Notes: a model not told the origin generated them from the sequence alone. Positions 1 through 10,139 are shown, counted from the first letter of the stretch. The stretch: DNA of 64,000 nucleotides from Bacillota bacterium (GCA_023439545.1 JAEXNT010000041.1:1-64000); one strand, 5' to 3'. Numbers and translations: made by a program.

Positions 1-1359
1 TATGACCGGTATTGATACCTGCCTGCTGACTCGGGTGTTCAAGCCTATATTGTACCTGACTTCGACTTCTTTGGACGAAATGATGCTGTAGCTGCAGTGG
101 TCGATATCCATTTCGACGTCCAGACCCATCCCGGCCCTTGCGCCTTTAACTTCAAGGGTGTGTCTGAACGGTATTTCACGGTCCGTGCAATAGACGGGCT
201 GCTCTTCATTGTTTGCAAGGTACAGGATATTGGACGCAATTACGCCTTCTATCACTATGCGGTCATCGGTTATCTCGCTTCCGGAGACGGAAAGCTTTCC
301 GAGTATGTTAAACAGCTCGGAGATATCGGGCGCGCTGTCGTCAAGAACGACGGTATCCTTTAGTGTGACCTGATTCCTGTTATCCGACACGAGTTCATCG
401 AGCTTAAGCTGCTCTTTCTCAAGGCTCATCCTTGAATTGGGGCTGTATGCATCCTCAGCAAGTTCTATATCCTTTCTCCCGAAGCTTTCCGCGTATATGC
501 CCAGGGTCGTTTCACATTTCAGCAGGCGGAGTTCACCGTCGGCATCCTCTTCTGCTTCGAAGCTCAACTCCCCAGGATCGACGTCCACATTGCAATACGA
601 ATCCTCATCTATACCGGGCAGATCGACGAGCTGCAAGAAAGGCACCCCGTGCTCCATGAACTGGATGCTGCGGGTTTCATCATCCGCGATGTAAAGCGTC
701 GATATGTTCAGTTCACCTTTTACGGCAAGCTTCCCTTCGCTTATCTTATACTCCTTGCCCGAAACCTTGGCATCGTTTCTCAATATTTCAAGCACCGTAG
801 GCTTTCCAGCGGGTAATTCCAGCGTCTCTCTTACCGGGCAGCCCACGCTGCTCTCTCCGATATAGGAGTTGACGCTGATCGTATTTCTTAGCACCTGCAC
901 ATCCTCGATGCCCGAAAAATCCCTGGTAACATACTGCTCAAGCGGACTCGTCACCCTTCCGTATAGGTTGAGTATCGCTTTTACATTGACCTTCCTGCTA
1001 TTGAGTATCTCATACTCCATGTGTTCGATATCGCATTTGACCCGGCTCTGCATGCCCTGTCTGGCCTCCGGGATGTCCATCGAATAGTGGAAGCCCGATG
1101 ACGTATTGATGCTTTTAACCGGTTGTTCGGGATCGTCCGATACATAAAGTATCTTATATCTTACCGTACCAGTGATCAGAAGCTTGTCGGATGCGGTCTC
1201 CACGCTGTTAACGAAGGCGTCGCCGTCCAAAAGCAATATACGGGAAATATCCGGTTTTATATCCGGCACTATGATATCATTCTCTACAATAGCCTGTGTC
1301 GTATCCTCGCCTATAGGTTGATTCAGCCTGACGGCCTCCCTTATCAATTCAAGAGACAT
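1..1359 (-). CDS. SPOCS/DUF3794-domain spore protein, 3' end cut by window edge
   Basis: The frame runs open off the left edge, so only the first 453 residues are visible. It has two SPOCS (DUF3794) modules: one near residues 20-150 with the motif VPDIKPDIS, another near 330-450 with VVLDDSAPDIS. Family members usually end in a LysM domain, which would lie outside the window; they include SipL, the partner of SpoIVA in clostridial coat assembly. A GGAGG lies about 8 nt before the ATG. Nearby veg and yabG support a sporulation role by context. Which SPOCS paralogue this is cannot be decided here. Confidence 0.85.
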   Translation of the reverse strand, partial: MSLELIREAVRLNQPIGEDTTQAIVENDIIVPDIKPDISRILLLDGDAFVNSVETASDKLLITGTVRYKILYVSDDPEQPVKSINTSSGFHYSMDIPEARQGMQSRVKCDIEHMEYEILNSRKVNVKAILNLYGRVTSPLEQYVTRDFSGIEDVQVLRNTISVNSYIGESSVGCPVRETLELPAGKPTVLEILRNDAKVSGKEYKISEGKLAVKGELNISTLYIADDETRSIQFMEHGVPFLQLVDLPGIDEDSYCNVDVDPGELSFEAEEDADGELRLLKCETTLGIYAESFGRKDIELAEDAYSPNSRMSLEKEQLKLDELVSDNRNQVTLKDTVVLDDSAPDISELFNILGKLSVSGSEITDDRIVIEGVIASNILYLANNEEQPVYCTDREIPFRHTLEVKGARAGMGLDVEMDIDHCSYSIISSKEVEVRYNIGLNTRVSRQVSIPVI

Positions 1360-1497
1360 GAAAAAATCCTCCCCCCGCATGACTGCAGACATGTTTCATT
1401 TAAGCGCAATGAAATATCGGGTATGATTTTTCACTGCAGCTTATCTAATGTATATTGACAGGGAGTTTAAAATATTACATAAATAAAAAACGCGTAT

Positions 1498-1594
1498 GCG
1501 TCGAGCTTGAGCGTTTTTTGAACAGGACTGCGCCGCGGTTATTCAGTCCGGTTACATCAAAACGACCCGGTCGGTTCACCGATCGGGTCGTTTA
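1498..1594. terminator. Two hairpins between veg and the SPOCS gene
   Basis: At 1561-1593 a strong near-perfect hairpin (ACGACCCGGTCGG paired with CCGATCGGGTCGT, loop TTCA) is followed by TTTAAAA and lies just downstream of veg, on whose strand it would act. A weaker AAAAAACGC/GCGTTTTTT pair lies around 1486-1519. Both are inferred from base pairing only. Confidence 0.6.
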
Positions 1595-1622
1595 AAAGGT
1601 TCTTCTTATCTTGATCATCATG

Positions 1623-1889
1623 TCAGCTGACTCTGATTCTTTTGTCATCCTTGCAAATTACCAACTCAACTGCCTTCGTGAGAATATCTGTATAACTGTA
1701 AGAAACCCGCCTTGTTGTCTCGTATTCGTTCTCAAACTTGATGATGAAGATGCTGGGATATGAATTTTCAATAACTCCCTCTTTTATAAAAGCCTTTTTT
1801 CTTCCCTTATTAGCTTTAAGCTGGACTTTTTCGCCAATGCAGGTTTCAATGTTCTTCTTTATTTGGAACAGGTCACTCTTTTCCGCCAT
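1623..1889 (-). CDS. veg: Veg protein
   Basis: This 88-residue protein matches the short Veg family (DUF1021) closely along its whole length: a LKANKGRKK basic stretch, the segment ENSYPSIFIIKF and the block RVSYSYTDILTKAVEL are hallmarks of Bacillus Veg. Veg is among the most highly transcribed small genes of Firmicutes and in Bacillus subtilis has been linked to biofilm matrix expression and spore germination; its molecular function is not settled. A GAGGTG lies 8 nt before the ATG. It sits downstream of yabG on the same strand, as in Bacillus, but has its own strong promoter. Confidence 0.95.
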   Translation of the reverse strand: MAEKSDLFQIKKNIETCIGEKVQLKANKGRKKAFIKEGVIENSYPSIFIIKFENEYETTRRVSYSYTDILTKAVELVICKDDKRIRVS

Positions 1890-1916
1890 TGAATCACCTC
1901 ATCTTCTGTTTTGTTT

Positions 1917-1945
1917 ATTATATCACAAAAAGTAGAGCTTGTCAA
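1917..1945 (-). promoter_or_regulatory. Fully consensus sigma-A promoter of veg
   Basis: Reading the minus strand, TTGACA (1940-1945) and TATAAT (1917-1922) are separated by exactly 17 bp. Both hexamers match the consensus at all six positions, with AT-rich sequence upstream of the -35. The transcript would start about 20 nt before the veg Shine-Dalgarno sequence. Confidence 0.92.
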
Positions 1946-2124
1946 AAAAATTAAATATTATAACAAGGGAAATTTAATTATGTCAAGCTTTTTTTAAAAA
2001 ATTTATTGATTTTAATAGTCTTTCGAGCTATATTCCCATAATATGACATTTTTATGCATATGGATATGTTGCATTATTACCGGCATAATTTATAATTATT
2101 GCCTGCATTTGTAAAGTAAATTCA

Positions 2125-3051
2125 TTAATTATAAGGCTCCTCAGGGAATCCTTCCCTGTATTTTCCCCTGGTCTGGACACCACCGATTCCGGTTTTTCCT
2201 GTAATGGTATTGTCAATTACATCCTGCGCATCCAGTACCTTATCTATACCGGTAAACGCTATCTTCTGACAGACCCTGACGGGGTCCAACGCATGGATCA
2301 GGTCTCTGAAAGGAGCGCTGGCGAAATTTGCTCCGGCCTTCATAATTTCTTTATACAATGACTGACATGCACCGGCAAAAATTACCAATGAATCCATATC
2401 GCTGTTATATTTTCTGGCTTCCCTGACCGCTTCTATAAAGTAGCGCGAATTCCTGTAGGATGCAATATTCGTAAAGCTGTCCTCTCCCTTTATAAAACCG
2501 TCGTGACCCGTCAGTACCAATATGTCGGGCCTGTGTTCCCTCAACAGGGCGGCCACTTTGCCCGGCTGTTCCTTTTCGGGGACATACTGGCCTGCGGCCT
2601 CCAGCCCGAGTTTTCTGTATTCTTGGAGACAACCGTCGAGATAATCCTTATCCCCATCCAGATGGAGTATCTTTCCGGGACGCTTTATTATACCCGTTTC
2701 ATCGTTTGAAGTATCTCTGCTAGACGCTTTTTTTGTGTATCCCCTGAAGCGCGGCATGAAGATATTTCCTGAGTATTCTGCAGCATTGCCCCTCTTATCA
2801 GGGGACTGCTCTTTTCTGTCTGCAGCCCTTGTCTGCGCGACAAGGCAGCACCTGTCCCTGTATTCTCTCACCTTTTGTTCAGGCTGCACCAGCAGATCCG
2901 ATTCGGGAGCATCCGCTTCAATCCTGTAACTGATCCCTTTCAGGGTAGCTATTCTGTCGGAGCCGTTATTTGTAATATTTACAACCTTGAAAAAGATATC
3001 ATAGCCGTAGGATCTTCTAGCGACTATATCACCGATTTTCAGTCCACCCAT
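2125..3051 (-). CDS. yabG: Sporulation-specific protease YabG
   Basis: The 308-residue product has the YabG architecture: an N-terminal small beta-barrel-like segment (IGDIVARRSYGYDIFFKV) and a C-terminal catalytic part from about residue 120 containing HLDGDKDYLDGC, ILVLTGHDGF and a FAGACQSLY segment. His in TGHDG and Cys in GACQS fit a cysteine-protease-like dyad, which is inference. YabG processes coat proteins and, in clostridia, SleC and CspB precursors in the mother cell, so late sporulation expression is expected. Length is close to the Bacillus protein (about 290 residues). GGTGATGG precedes the ATG. Confidence 0.93.
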   Translation of the reverse strand: MGGLKIGDIVARRSYGYDIFFKVVNITNNGSDRIATLKGISYRIEADAPESDLLVQPEQKVREYRDRCCLVAQTRAADRKEQSPDKRGNAAEYSGNIFMPRFRGYTKKASSRDTSNDETGIIKRPGKILHLDGDKDYLDGCLQEYRKLGLEAAGQYVPEKEQPGKVAALLREHRPDILVLTGHDGFIKGEDSFTNIASYRNSRYFIEAVREARKYNSDMDSLVIFAGACQSLYKEIMKAGANFASAPFRDLIHALDPVRVCQKIAFTGIDKVLDAQDVIDNTITGKTGIGGVQTRGKYREGFPEEPYN

Positions 3052-3153
3052 GTATCCATCACCATCCCTGTCCGATACGGTTTGTAATTATCGAATTGTC
3101 ACTGATACATAATATGTTTACAAATATGATATTTGTGACGGATGCTCTAAGTA

Positions 3154-3182
3154 TTGTCTTGATAAAAACGGGTTGGTATAAT
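3154..3182 (+). promoter_or_regulatory. Probable sigma-A promoter of fhs
   Basis: TTGTCT (3154-3159) and a perfect TATAAT (3177-3182) are 17 bp apart, about 40 nt before the fhs start codon. Confidence 0.75.
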
Positions 3183-3228
3183 GTAAGATAAATTGATATT
3201 GAAACGATAGTACGAAAGGTTGATCGAT

Positions 3229-4899
3229 ATGCTCACCGATATAGAAATAGCCCAGCAGTCCAGTATGAAACCGATTTCCGAAATAGCCGCCTCTATCGGT
3301 ATACAGGCGGATGAACTGGAGCTTTACGGCAAATATAAGGCCAAGCTGTCGCCGGAATTGTGGGAAAGGGTCAAAGACCGCAAGGACGGCAAGCTTATCC
3401 TTGTTACAGCGATAAATCCTACTCCGGCAGGCGAAGGAAAAACCACGACCACCGTCGGTCTGGGACAGGCTATGTCGAAAATCGGAAAGAAAGCGATCAT
3501 CGCGCTCAGGGAGCCTTCACTCGGGCCTGTGATGGGCGTGAAAGGCGGGGCGGCCGGCGGAGGTTATTCCCAGGTCGTTCCAATGGAAGATATAAACCTG
3601 CATTTCACAGGAGATATGCATGCAATAACCGCAGCCAACAATCTGCTGTCTGCCGCGATAGACAACCATATACAGCAGGGAAACGAGCTTGGCATCGATC
3701 TCAGGCAGATTTCATGGAAGAGAGCAATGGATATGAATGACAGGGCTCTTAGGAGTATTGTCATCGGTCTGGGGGGAAAAGCCAACGGAACGCCCCGTGA
3801 GGACGGCTTTGTCATAACAGTGGCGTCGGAGGTCATGGCTATACTGTGTCTGGCCGGCGACCTGACGGACCTGAAAAAAAGGCTCGGAAGGATCATAATT
3901 GGATACACCTATTCCGGCGCGCCTGTGACAGCATCGCAGCTGAAAATAGAGGGAGCGATGACGCTGCTGTTGAAGGATGCGATCAAGCCGAACCTTGTAC
4001 AGACCCTGGAAAACACACCTGCGCTGATGCACGGCGGCCCGTTCGCAAACATCGCGCACGGCTGCAACAGTATAAACGCTACAAAGCTGGCATTGAAGCT
4101 GGCGGACTATGTAATTACGGAAGCAGGCTTCGGTGCGGATCTCGGCGCCGAGAAATTCTTTGATATAAAATGCCGTTTCGCGGACTTCAAACCTGACGCC
4201 GTCGTTCTTGTCGCAACAATCCGCGCATTGAAATACAACGGCGGCGCAAAAAAGGAAAACCTGAAGCTGGAAGATCTGCATTCCCTCAAGACTGGCTTCG
4301 CTAATCTTGAGAAGCATGTTGAAAATCTCAGGAAATACGGCGTCCCGGTAGTTGTAGCCATCAATCATTTCGATTCCGACACTCACGAGGAGATCGAATA
4401 CGTAAAGACAAGATGTAAAGGCATAAATGCAGAGGTTGCGTTTTCGCAGGTCTTTGCAAAGGGCGGCGAGGGCGGAAAGGAACTGGCTGAAAAGCTTGTA
4501 CACGTTATCCATAGTGTTCCGTCGGGCTTCAGGACCCTCTACGATGTAAAAGCCCCTGTAAAGGCCAAAATAGAGAAAATTGCAAGGGAAATATACGGAG
4601 CACGCAGCGTTACCTATACACCTGCAGCCGACAAAGCCATAAAAAAGCTTGAAGAAATGCACCTCGACGAGCTTCCGATATGCATGGCGAAGACTCAATA
4701 CTCGCTTTCGGATAACCCGAATATGCTCGGAAGGCCGGAGAATTTCGAGATCAATGTCCGTGAAATAAAGGTTTCGGCAGGCGCAGGCTTCATAGTTGCC
4801 CTGACTGGCGAGATCATGACAATGCCTGGCTTGCCCAGGGTCCCCGCAGCTGAAAAAATAGATATAGACGAGAACGGTATAATTACCGGATTGTTCTGA
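3229..4899 (+). CDS. fhs: Formate-tetrahydrofolate ligase
   Basis: The cytoplasmic enzyme makes 10-formyl-tetrahydrofolate from formate, ATP and tetrahydrofolate, feeding purine synthesis and the methyl branch of one-carbon metabolism. The 556-residue product has the usual family length (about 557). The ATP-binding loop [12 protein letters not shown] lies at residues 64-75, followed by [19 protein letters not shown] near 90-108. The ATG at 3229 is preferred over an in-frame TTG at 3220 because GAAAGG sits 9 nt upstream of the ATG but abuts the TTG. It is monocistronic here, ending just before a palindromic repeat pair. Confidence 0.97.
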   Translation: MLTDIEIAQQSSMKPISEIAASIGIQADELELYGKYKAKLSPELWERVKDRKDGKLILVTAINPTPAGEGKTTTTVGLGQAMSKIGKKAIIALREPSLGPVMGVKGGAAGGGYSQVVPMEDINLHFTGDMHAITAANNLLSAAIDNHIQQGNELGIDLRQISWKRAMDMNDRALRSIVIGLGGKANGTPREDGFVITVASEVMAILCLAGDLTDLKKRLGRIIIGYTYSGAPVTASQLKIEGAMTLLLKDAIKPNLVQTLENTPALMHGGPFANIAHGCNSINATKLALKLADYVITEAGFGADLGAEKFFDIKCRFADFKPDAVVLVATIRALKYNGGAKKENLKLEDLHSLKTGFANLEKHVENLRKYGVPVVVAINHFDSDTHEEIEYVKTRCKGINAEVAFSQVFAKGGEGGKELAEKLVHVIHSVPSGFRTLYDVKAPVKAKIEKIAREIYGARSVTYTPAADKAIKKLEEMHLDELPICMAKTQYSLSDNPNMLGRPENFEINVREIKVSAGAGFIVALTGEIMTMPGLPRVPAAEKIDIDENGIITGLF

Positions 4900-4900
4900 C

Positions 4901-4980
4901 GGCGAAACAGGGGGACGGTCCTTTTGTTTCGCCCCCTCCCGCTGTTTAGTGGGACAGGGGGACAGGGACTTTGCCCCACC
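4901..4980. repeat. Pair of REP-like palindromes after fhs
   Basis: Two adjacent related hairpins fill the space after fhs. The first (4901-4933) has arms GGCGAAACA and TGTTTCGCC; the second (4949-4980) has GTGGG and CCCAC ends. Both contain a similar core, GGGGGACGGTCCTTT and GGGGGACAGGGACTTT. The first could also terminate fhs. Such G-rich palindromes recur in many clostridial genomes; that this is a dispersed repeat is inference. Confidence 0.55.
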
Positions 4981-4995
4981 GTGTTTCCAGCCGAT

Positions 4996-5985
4996 TTATA
5001 AAAATATTCTCTGGTAACCTGATAAGAAGGTATTCAGAGGCTCAACTTCATCGATTACCTCCTGCAGACGCATGATGAAGCTCTTCTCGGACCAGCTGCG
5101 CCTGCTGTTGTAATAGCGGTTGACAACCCGCCAGAACTTCTGAGGAAACTGAAGTATGATCTTCATGACGGCCAGTTCCTCGCTGTTCAAGGTTTCAACC
5201 GAATTGTAGGATTGTATTATAAGCTCCGTTTTGGATATGTCCCAATCGCACTTGCGCATCTTTCTGCGTATGAAATTGGCTATATCGTACACTCTCAGTT
5301 CATGACAGCAATAGTCAAAGTTTGTTACGATAACTTTTTCACCTTCCATAAGGATATTATGGTGGGTGTAGTCATGATGACAGAAAAGCCCCTCTTTCCT
5401 TGTTCTTTCGGTTATAAGAGCATAGTCGGACGATTCAAGTTCCTGTGACGCTTTTTCACCCAGTTCGATAAAATAGTCGACATACTGCAGAAAAAGCTGA
5501 TCGAACCTGCTTTTACCCTTCCTTGCCTGTTTCTTCATCTTCTTTATATCATCAAGGCGTTTTGCAAAAAACCCCGGAAGCTTGCCCAGATCATCCTGCA
5601 CTTTGCTGTTTTCGGGAGCAGAATATCCTTTTGACGCTTTATGCAGGTCGGCCAGGACGAGTGCAGCCCTTTTTACATCATTGTCACTGTCAAAATTACT
5701 CTCGCGGCCTTCAGAAAATTCCGTCAGAGTATAACAGGCGTTATTGTACATAAATCCCGGTTCTCCCGATAATGTGCAAATATACCTGTCGGTATTGTCA
5801 AAACCATTACAAGCCAGGTGCTCCTTTGCACCATGTACAAATCTCAATCTGTCGACCGAAAAAGGTATCTTTTTTATGACCTTGCGCCCCTGTGCGGTTA
5901 CGATCATAAATGTATCCTTGTATGGAAACAGATTCTTTACTTCCAGTCCATAATTATCGGCAATTTCTCTTTCCATTCCCTGCAT
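4996..5985 (-). CDS. CotS/YtaA-family spore coat kinase-like protein
   Basis: The 329-residue protein has an aminoglycoside-phosphotransferase-like fold. The catalytic loop HHDYTHHNIL is near residue 220 and the metal-binding position is the N-F-D-Y segment about 15 residues later, a pattern typical of CotS, YutH and related coat proteins. Other N-terminal features are a VIKKIPFS lysine segment and an FSEGRE hinge-like motif. It probably acts on, or simply sits in, the spore coat; the substrate is unknown. GGAGGT lies 5 nt before the chosen ATG, whereas an upstream in-frame ATG at 6045 has no such signal. Confidence 0.82.
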   Translation of the reverse strand: MQGMEREIADNYGLEVKNLFPYKDTFMIVTAQGRKVIKKIPFSVDRLRFVHGAKEHLACNGFDNTDRYICTLSGEPGFMYNNACYTLTEFSEGRESNFDSDNDVKRAALVLADLHKASKGYSAPENSKVQDDLGKLPGFFAKRLDDIKKMKKQARKGKSRFDQLFLQYVDYFIELGEKASQELESSDYALITERTRKEGLFCHHDYTHHNILMEGEKVIVTNFDYCCHELRVYDIANFIRRKMRKCDWDISKTELIIQSYNSVETLNSEELAVMKIILQFPQKFWRVVNRYYNSRRSWSEKSFIMRLQEVIDEVEPLNTFLSGYQRIFL

Positions 5986-6116
5986 GGCTAACCTCCGGCC
6001 TTTTTGAACACTGGGATCTCCTGATTGCGTATGGATGCGAAACAATAAATTATATGCCGCGCAAATCCCTAATAGAAGAGTGATATGTCATGTCTCCCCC
6101 GATGGAAGTATAGACA

Positions 6117-6136
6117 TACGATATAAAAATATCGTA
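6117..6136. promoter_or_regulatory. Palindrome upstream of the 81-residue membrane protein
   Basis: TACGATAT and ATATCGTA flank an AAAA spacer, giving a perfect 8-bp inverted repeat about 55 nt before the next start codon. It could be an operator; nothing else supports this. Confidence 0.3.
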
Positions 6137-6189
6137 TATTGAAATTGGAAATATAATTCTCGAATCAGTTTTATCGAAAGGGTCCGGAT

Positions 6190-6435
6190 ATGGGAGTAAA
6201 ATTGCTTGTTCTATTCGTATTGATAATTCTACTGTGTTTTAGCATCTATAACTGGTGGTTTCTGAAAAGCAGGCATGGGAAAAAGCCCCTCGGGAAAAAG
6301 AAGAAGACGGTCTTTGACAGCCATGTTTTCTGGGGCGCAGCGTCGGTCACGATGCTTCTGGTAATACTGGGTATAACTGCGTCTGCATTATACTCGCTTA
6401 TTGTGAGCGTGATGAGGATGCAGCAGGGTGGATAA
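6190..6435 (+). CDS. Small membrane protein of unknown function
   Basis: This 81-residue protein has two predicted membrane helices, residues about 4-24 and 49-74, joined by a strongly basic loop (SRHGKKPLGKKKK). GAAAGG lies about 7 nt before the ATG. I do not recognise the family. It stands alone, flanked by divergent or opposite-strand genes, so context gives no functional hint. Confidence 0.65.
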   Translation: MGVKLLVLFVLIILLCFSIYNWWFLKSRHGKKPLGKKKKTVFDSHVFWGAASVTMLLVILGITASALYSLIVSVMRMQQGG

Positions 6436-6557
6436 AAATCAGGAGTACTAGTGAGGCCGGCATATGTCTGCAACAGTTCCGTCGCAGACAGACTGTAAGA
6501 AGCACGCCTCGTAGAAATGCGGGCGAGACCTGTCGATCCTGCTTAATCCGCTAAAAA

Positions 6558-6588
6558 CAAAGGAGAGCCCAACAGGGCTCTCCTTTTC
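6558..6588. terminator. Bidirectional intrinsic terminator
   Basis: GGAGAGCCC and GGGCTCTCC pair perfectly around an AACA loop, flanked by AAA on the left and TTTT on the right. It lies between the small membrane gene and the converging end of the PFOR gene and can serve both. Confidence 0.85.
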
Positions 6589-6611
6589 AATATTGCTTAT
6601 TACGTCTAAAA

Positions 6612-9600
6612 TCAGCCGTTTGCCAGCCTCTTGTAGGTTTCCAGACGTTCCTGAGCGTTCTTCTGTGCCGCTTCGAACAGAGCTTCGGCTCTTTCCGGGA
6701 ATGCTCTGGTCAGTGAAGAATATCTGACCTCGCTCATTATGAAGTCCTTATACGATGCAGTAGGCTCTTTGGAATCGAGTACGAAAGGATTCTTTCCTTC
6801 GTCCTTGAGCGTCGGATTGAACCTGTAAAGGTGCCAATAACCTGCCTCGACAGCATTCTTTTCTTCGAGCTGCGACTGACCCATTCCAAGCTTGAGTCCG
6901 TGGTTGATGCATGGAGCGTAAGCGATTATGAGAGACGGTCCATGGTACTTCTCCGCTTCGATCATGGCCTTGATCAGCTGGCTCTGGTTTGCACCCATGG
7001 CTACCTGTGCTACGTAAACGTAACCGTAGGACATCGCAATCATACCAAGGTCTTTCTTCTTTGTTACCTTGCCGGATGCTGCAAACTGTGCTACAGCGCC
7101 GGTAGGCGTGGACTTGGAAGACTGTCCGCCGGTATTCGAATATACTTCGGTATCGAATACGAGAATATTGACGTCTTCGTTTGAAGCAAGAACGTGGTCG
7201 AGACCGCCGAAGCCTATATCGTAAGCCCAGCCGTCTCCGCCGAGGATCCACTGGGACTTCTTCACCAGGAATTCTTCTTTTTCCATTATATCTGAAAGAA
7301 CAGCCTTTACTTCTTCATCGGAAGCCTTCGGCAGGTATGCGCTCAATACGGCTTTGACCTCGGCCGAAGCTTTCTTCGAGCCTTCGCCATCTTCCATGGT
7401 ATCGAGCCAGTTCGTGAGAGTTGCCTTCACATCAGCCGGCAGATCCTTTTCAAGGGCCTTCCTGCAGTTGTCGGCTATCTTGCTCCTGAGTTGCTTCACA
7501 GCAAGGAACATACCGTATCCGAACTCGGCGTTATCCTCGAACAGCGAGTTTGCCCATGAAGGTCCGAAACCTTTCTTGTTCGAGCAGTAAGGCATGGACG
7601 GTGCGCTGCCGCCCCAGATCGACGAACAGCCTGTCGCATTTGCAACCATCATCCTGTCCCCGAAAAGCTGGGTCATAAGCTTGGCGTACGGAGTTTCACC
7701 GCAGCCTGCGCATGCGCCGGAGAATTCGAGCATGGGTTCCTGGAACTGGCTGCCCTTTACCGTGCTTTCACCAATAGGATTCTTAGGCTCGACAGTCATG
7801 GCGAATTCCCAGTTGTCTGCCTGCTCCATCTGGGTCTCAAGCGGCTTCATGATCAATGCCTTTTCCTTTGCGGGGCAGACATTTGCACAGCTTCCGCAGC
7901 CTGCGCAATCGAGGACGGAGACCTGAATTCTGAAATTCAAGTTTTCAAGGCCTTTTCCTATTGCCTTCTTCGATGCAAAGCCTTCGGGCGCCTTCTTCAC
8001 TTCAGCTTCATCGAGCAGGAACGGCCTGATTGCAGCATGCGGGCAAACGTAAGAACACTGGTTGCACTGGATACACTTGTCCATCTGCCATTCCGGAACA
8101 TCAACAGCTATGCCCCTCTTTTCGTACCTTGAAGTACCATTCGGGAATGTGCCGTCTTCCATGCCTACGAAAGTGCTGACAGGGAGCTTGTCACCGCGCT
8201 GTCCGTTGACGGGTTCGAGTATATTGCTTATGAATCCCGGTACGTCGCGTGTAGCAGCAGCCTCATCCTTAGCCATACCCCAGTTTGCAGGCACATCGAT
8301 CTTCTTCAAAGCTTCGATGCCCTTGTCAACTGCGAGGTAATTCATGTTGACTATCTTTTCACCCTTCTTGCCGTAGGTCTTCAGTATTGCGTCCTTCATA
8401 TATTTGACAGCGTCGTCGAGAGGTATGATCTTGGCCAGTTTGAAGAAAGCGGATTGCATGATCATGTTGATCCTGCTTCCGAGGCCGATCTCCTTGCCTA
8501 TTGAAACGCCGTCGAGAGTATACATGTGGATATTATGCTTTGCTATAAACCTCTTCATGTCGGCGGGCAGCTTTTCGTCGAGCTCTTCCGCAGACCAGCC
8601 GCAGTTCAGCAGGAATGTTCCGTTGTCCTTGAGGTCGCTGATCATGTCATATTTACCGATGTATGAGGGATTGTGGCATGCTACGAAGTCAGCCTTGTTG
8701 ATGAGGTATGTCGAATGAATCGGCTTTTTACCGAATCTGAGGTGCGAGATCGTAACGCCGCCCGACTTCTTGGAGTCGTATGCGAAATATGCCTGCGCAT
8801 ACATGTCGGTATGGTCGCCTATGATCTTGATGGAGTTCTTGTTGGCGCCGACGGTACCATCGGAACCGAGTCCCCAGAATTTGCAGCTTACTGTTCCTTC
8901 GGGAGCGGTTTCGAGTTCTTCTCCGGCGTCGAGTGAGAGCTTGGTGACGTCGTCGACTATACCTATTGTAAAGTGATTCTTCGGGCTCTTTGCCTTAAGA
9001 TTGTCGTAAACAGCAACGATCTGTGCGGGCGTGGTATCCTTGGAACCGAGACCGTAACGTCCCGCTACGATGACAGGAGACATACCGCTTTCAAACAGAG
9101 CTGTGCAGACATCCTGGTACAGGGGTTCTCCAAGCGCGCCGGGCTCTTTGGTTCTGTCAAGGACAGCTATCTTCATTGCCGTTTCCGGAATGACCTTCAG
9201 AAGGTGTTTCACTGAGAAAGGCCTGTAGAGGTGTACTTTGACAACACCGACCTTTTCTCCCTTCGCCATGAGATAATCGATGGTCTCATCAATAGTTTCA
9301 CAGACTGAACCCATAGCAACAATTATCCTGTCAGCATCGGGTGCTCCATAATAATTGAAGAGGCCGTAGTTCCTGCCGGTCAGTTTATTGATTTTTTCCA
9401 TATACTCTTCTACTACCGCGGGCACCGCATCGTAGTAGGTGTTGCAAGCTTCACGAGCCTGGAAGAATATATCCGGGTTCTGAGCGGTTCCTCTAATGGA
9501 AGGATGTTCGGGGTTCAACGCCCTTTTTCTGAATGCTTTTACTGCATCGTAGTCGACAAGCTTTGCAAGTTCATCATATTCGAGAACCTCTATCTTCTGA

Positions 9601-10139
9601 AGCTCATGAGAGGTTCTGAAACCGTCGAAGAAGTTGATGAACGGGACTCTGCTCTTTATCGCAGTGAGGTGTGCTACGGCTGCAAGGTCCATGACTTCCT
9701 GTACGCTGTTTTCTGCAAGCAGGGCCATACCGGTCTGGCGGCACGCCATAACGTCGGAATGGTCTCCGAATATCGACAGCGCATGACTTGCCAGCGCCCT
9801 GGCGCTCACGTGGAATACGCCCGGGAGCAGCTCTCCGGCGATCTTGTAAAGATTCGGTATCATCAGGAGCAAGCCCTGCGACGCCGTAAAGGTAGTAGTC
9901 AACGCGCCTGCCGTGAGGGATCCGTGTACTGTTCCTGCAGCGCCGGCTTCGGACTGCATTTCAACAACTTTTACTTCCTGGCCGAAAATATTCTTTCTGC
10001 CGGTTGCAGCCCATTCATCCACATGTTCCGCCATTACAGAAGAAGGCGTAATCGGATAAATGCCTGCGACGTCGGTAAATGCATAGGCTATATGAGACGC
10101 CGCCGTATTTCCGTCCATGGTTTTCATGTTTTTACCCAT
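6612..10139 (-). CDS. nifJ: Pyruvate:ferredoxin (flavodoxin) oxidoreductase
   Basis: This 1175-residue homodimer-type enzyme oxidises pyruvate with CoA to acetyl-CoA and CO2, reducing ferredoxin; it is central in clostridial fermentation. Domains run in the usual order: N-terminal thiamine-diphosphate pyrimidine-binding domain, transketolase C-like domain, the gamma domain, then two 4Fe-4S sites near residues 690-755 (CIQCNQCSYVCP and CAGCGSCANVCP), a CAGCGE cysteine motif for the proximal cluster near 815, and the thiamine-diphosphate domain with GDGWAYDIGFGG. Length matches the family. GGGGAG lies 8 nt before the ATG. No partner genes are linked. Confidence 0.97.
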   Translation of the reverse strand: MGKNMKTMDGNTAASHIAYAFTDVAGIYPITPSSVMAEHVDEWAATGRKNIFGQEVKVVEMQSEAGAAGTVHGSLTAGALTTTFTASQGLLLMIPNLYKIAGELLPGVFHVSARALASHALSIFGDHSDVMACRQTGMALLAENSVQEVMDLAAVAHLTAIKSRVPFINFFDGFRTSHELQKIEVLEYDELAKLVDYDAVKAFRKRALNPEHPSIRGTAQNPDIFFQAREACNTYYDAVPAVVEEYMEKINKLTGRNYGLFNYYGAPDADRIIVAMGSVCETIDETIDYLMAKGEKVGVVKVHLYRPFSVKHLLKVIPETAMKIAVLDRTKEPGALGEPLYQDVCTALFESGMSPVIVAGRYGLGSKDTTPAQIVAVYDNLKAKSPKNHFTIGIVDDVTKLSLDAGEELETAPEGTVSCKFWGLGSDGTVGANKNSIKIIGDHTDMYAQAYFAYDSKKSGGVTISHLRFGKKPIHSTYLINKADFVACHNPSYIGKYDMISDLKDNGTFLLNCGWSAEELDEKLPADMKRFIAKHNIHMYTLDGVSIGKEIGLGSRINMIMQSAFFKLAKIIPLDDAVKYMKDAILKTYGKKGEKIVNMNYLAVDKGIEALKKIDVPANWGMAKDEAAATRDVPGFISNILEPVNGQRGDKLPVSTFVGMEDGTFPNGTSRYEKRGIAVDVPEWQMDKCIQCNQCSYVCPHAAIRPFLLDEAEVKKAPEGFASKKAIGKGLENLNFRIQVSVLDCAGCGSCANVCPAKEKALIMKPLETQMEQADNWEFAMTVEPKNPIGESTVKGSQFQEPMLEFSGACAGCGETPYAKLMTQLFGDRMMVANATGCSSIWGGSAPSMPYCSNKKGFGPSWANSLFEDNAEFGYGMFLAVKQLRSKIADNCRKALEKDLPADVKATLTNWLDTMEDGEGSKKASAEVKAVLSAYLPKASDEEVKAVLSDIMEKEEFLVKKSQWILGGDGWAYDIGFGGLDHVLASNEDVNILVFDTEVYSNTGGQSSKSTPTGAVAQFAASGKVTKKKDLGMIAMSYGYVYVAQVAMGANQSQLIKAMIEAEKYHGPSLIIAYAPCINHGLKLGMGQSQLEEKNAVEAGYWHLYRFNPTLKDEGKNPFVLDSKEPTASYKDFIMSEVRYSSLTRAFPERAEALFEAAQKNAQERLETYKRLANG

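Noticed and set aside
3712..4698. Minus-strand frame of 328 residues inside fhs
   Set aside because: Cys- and Phe-rich antisense shadow of a conserved enzyme, no start signal.
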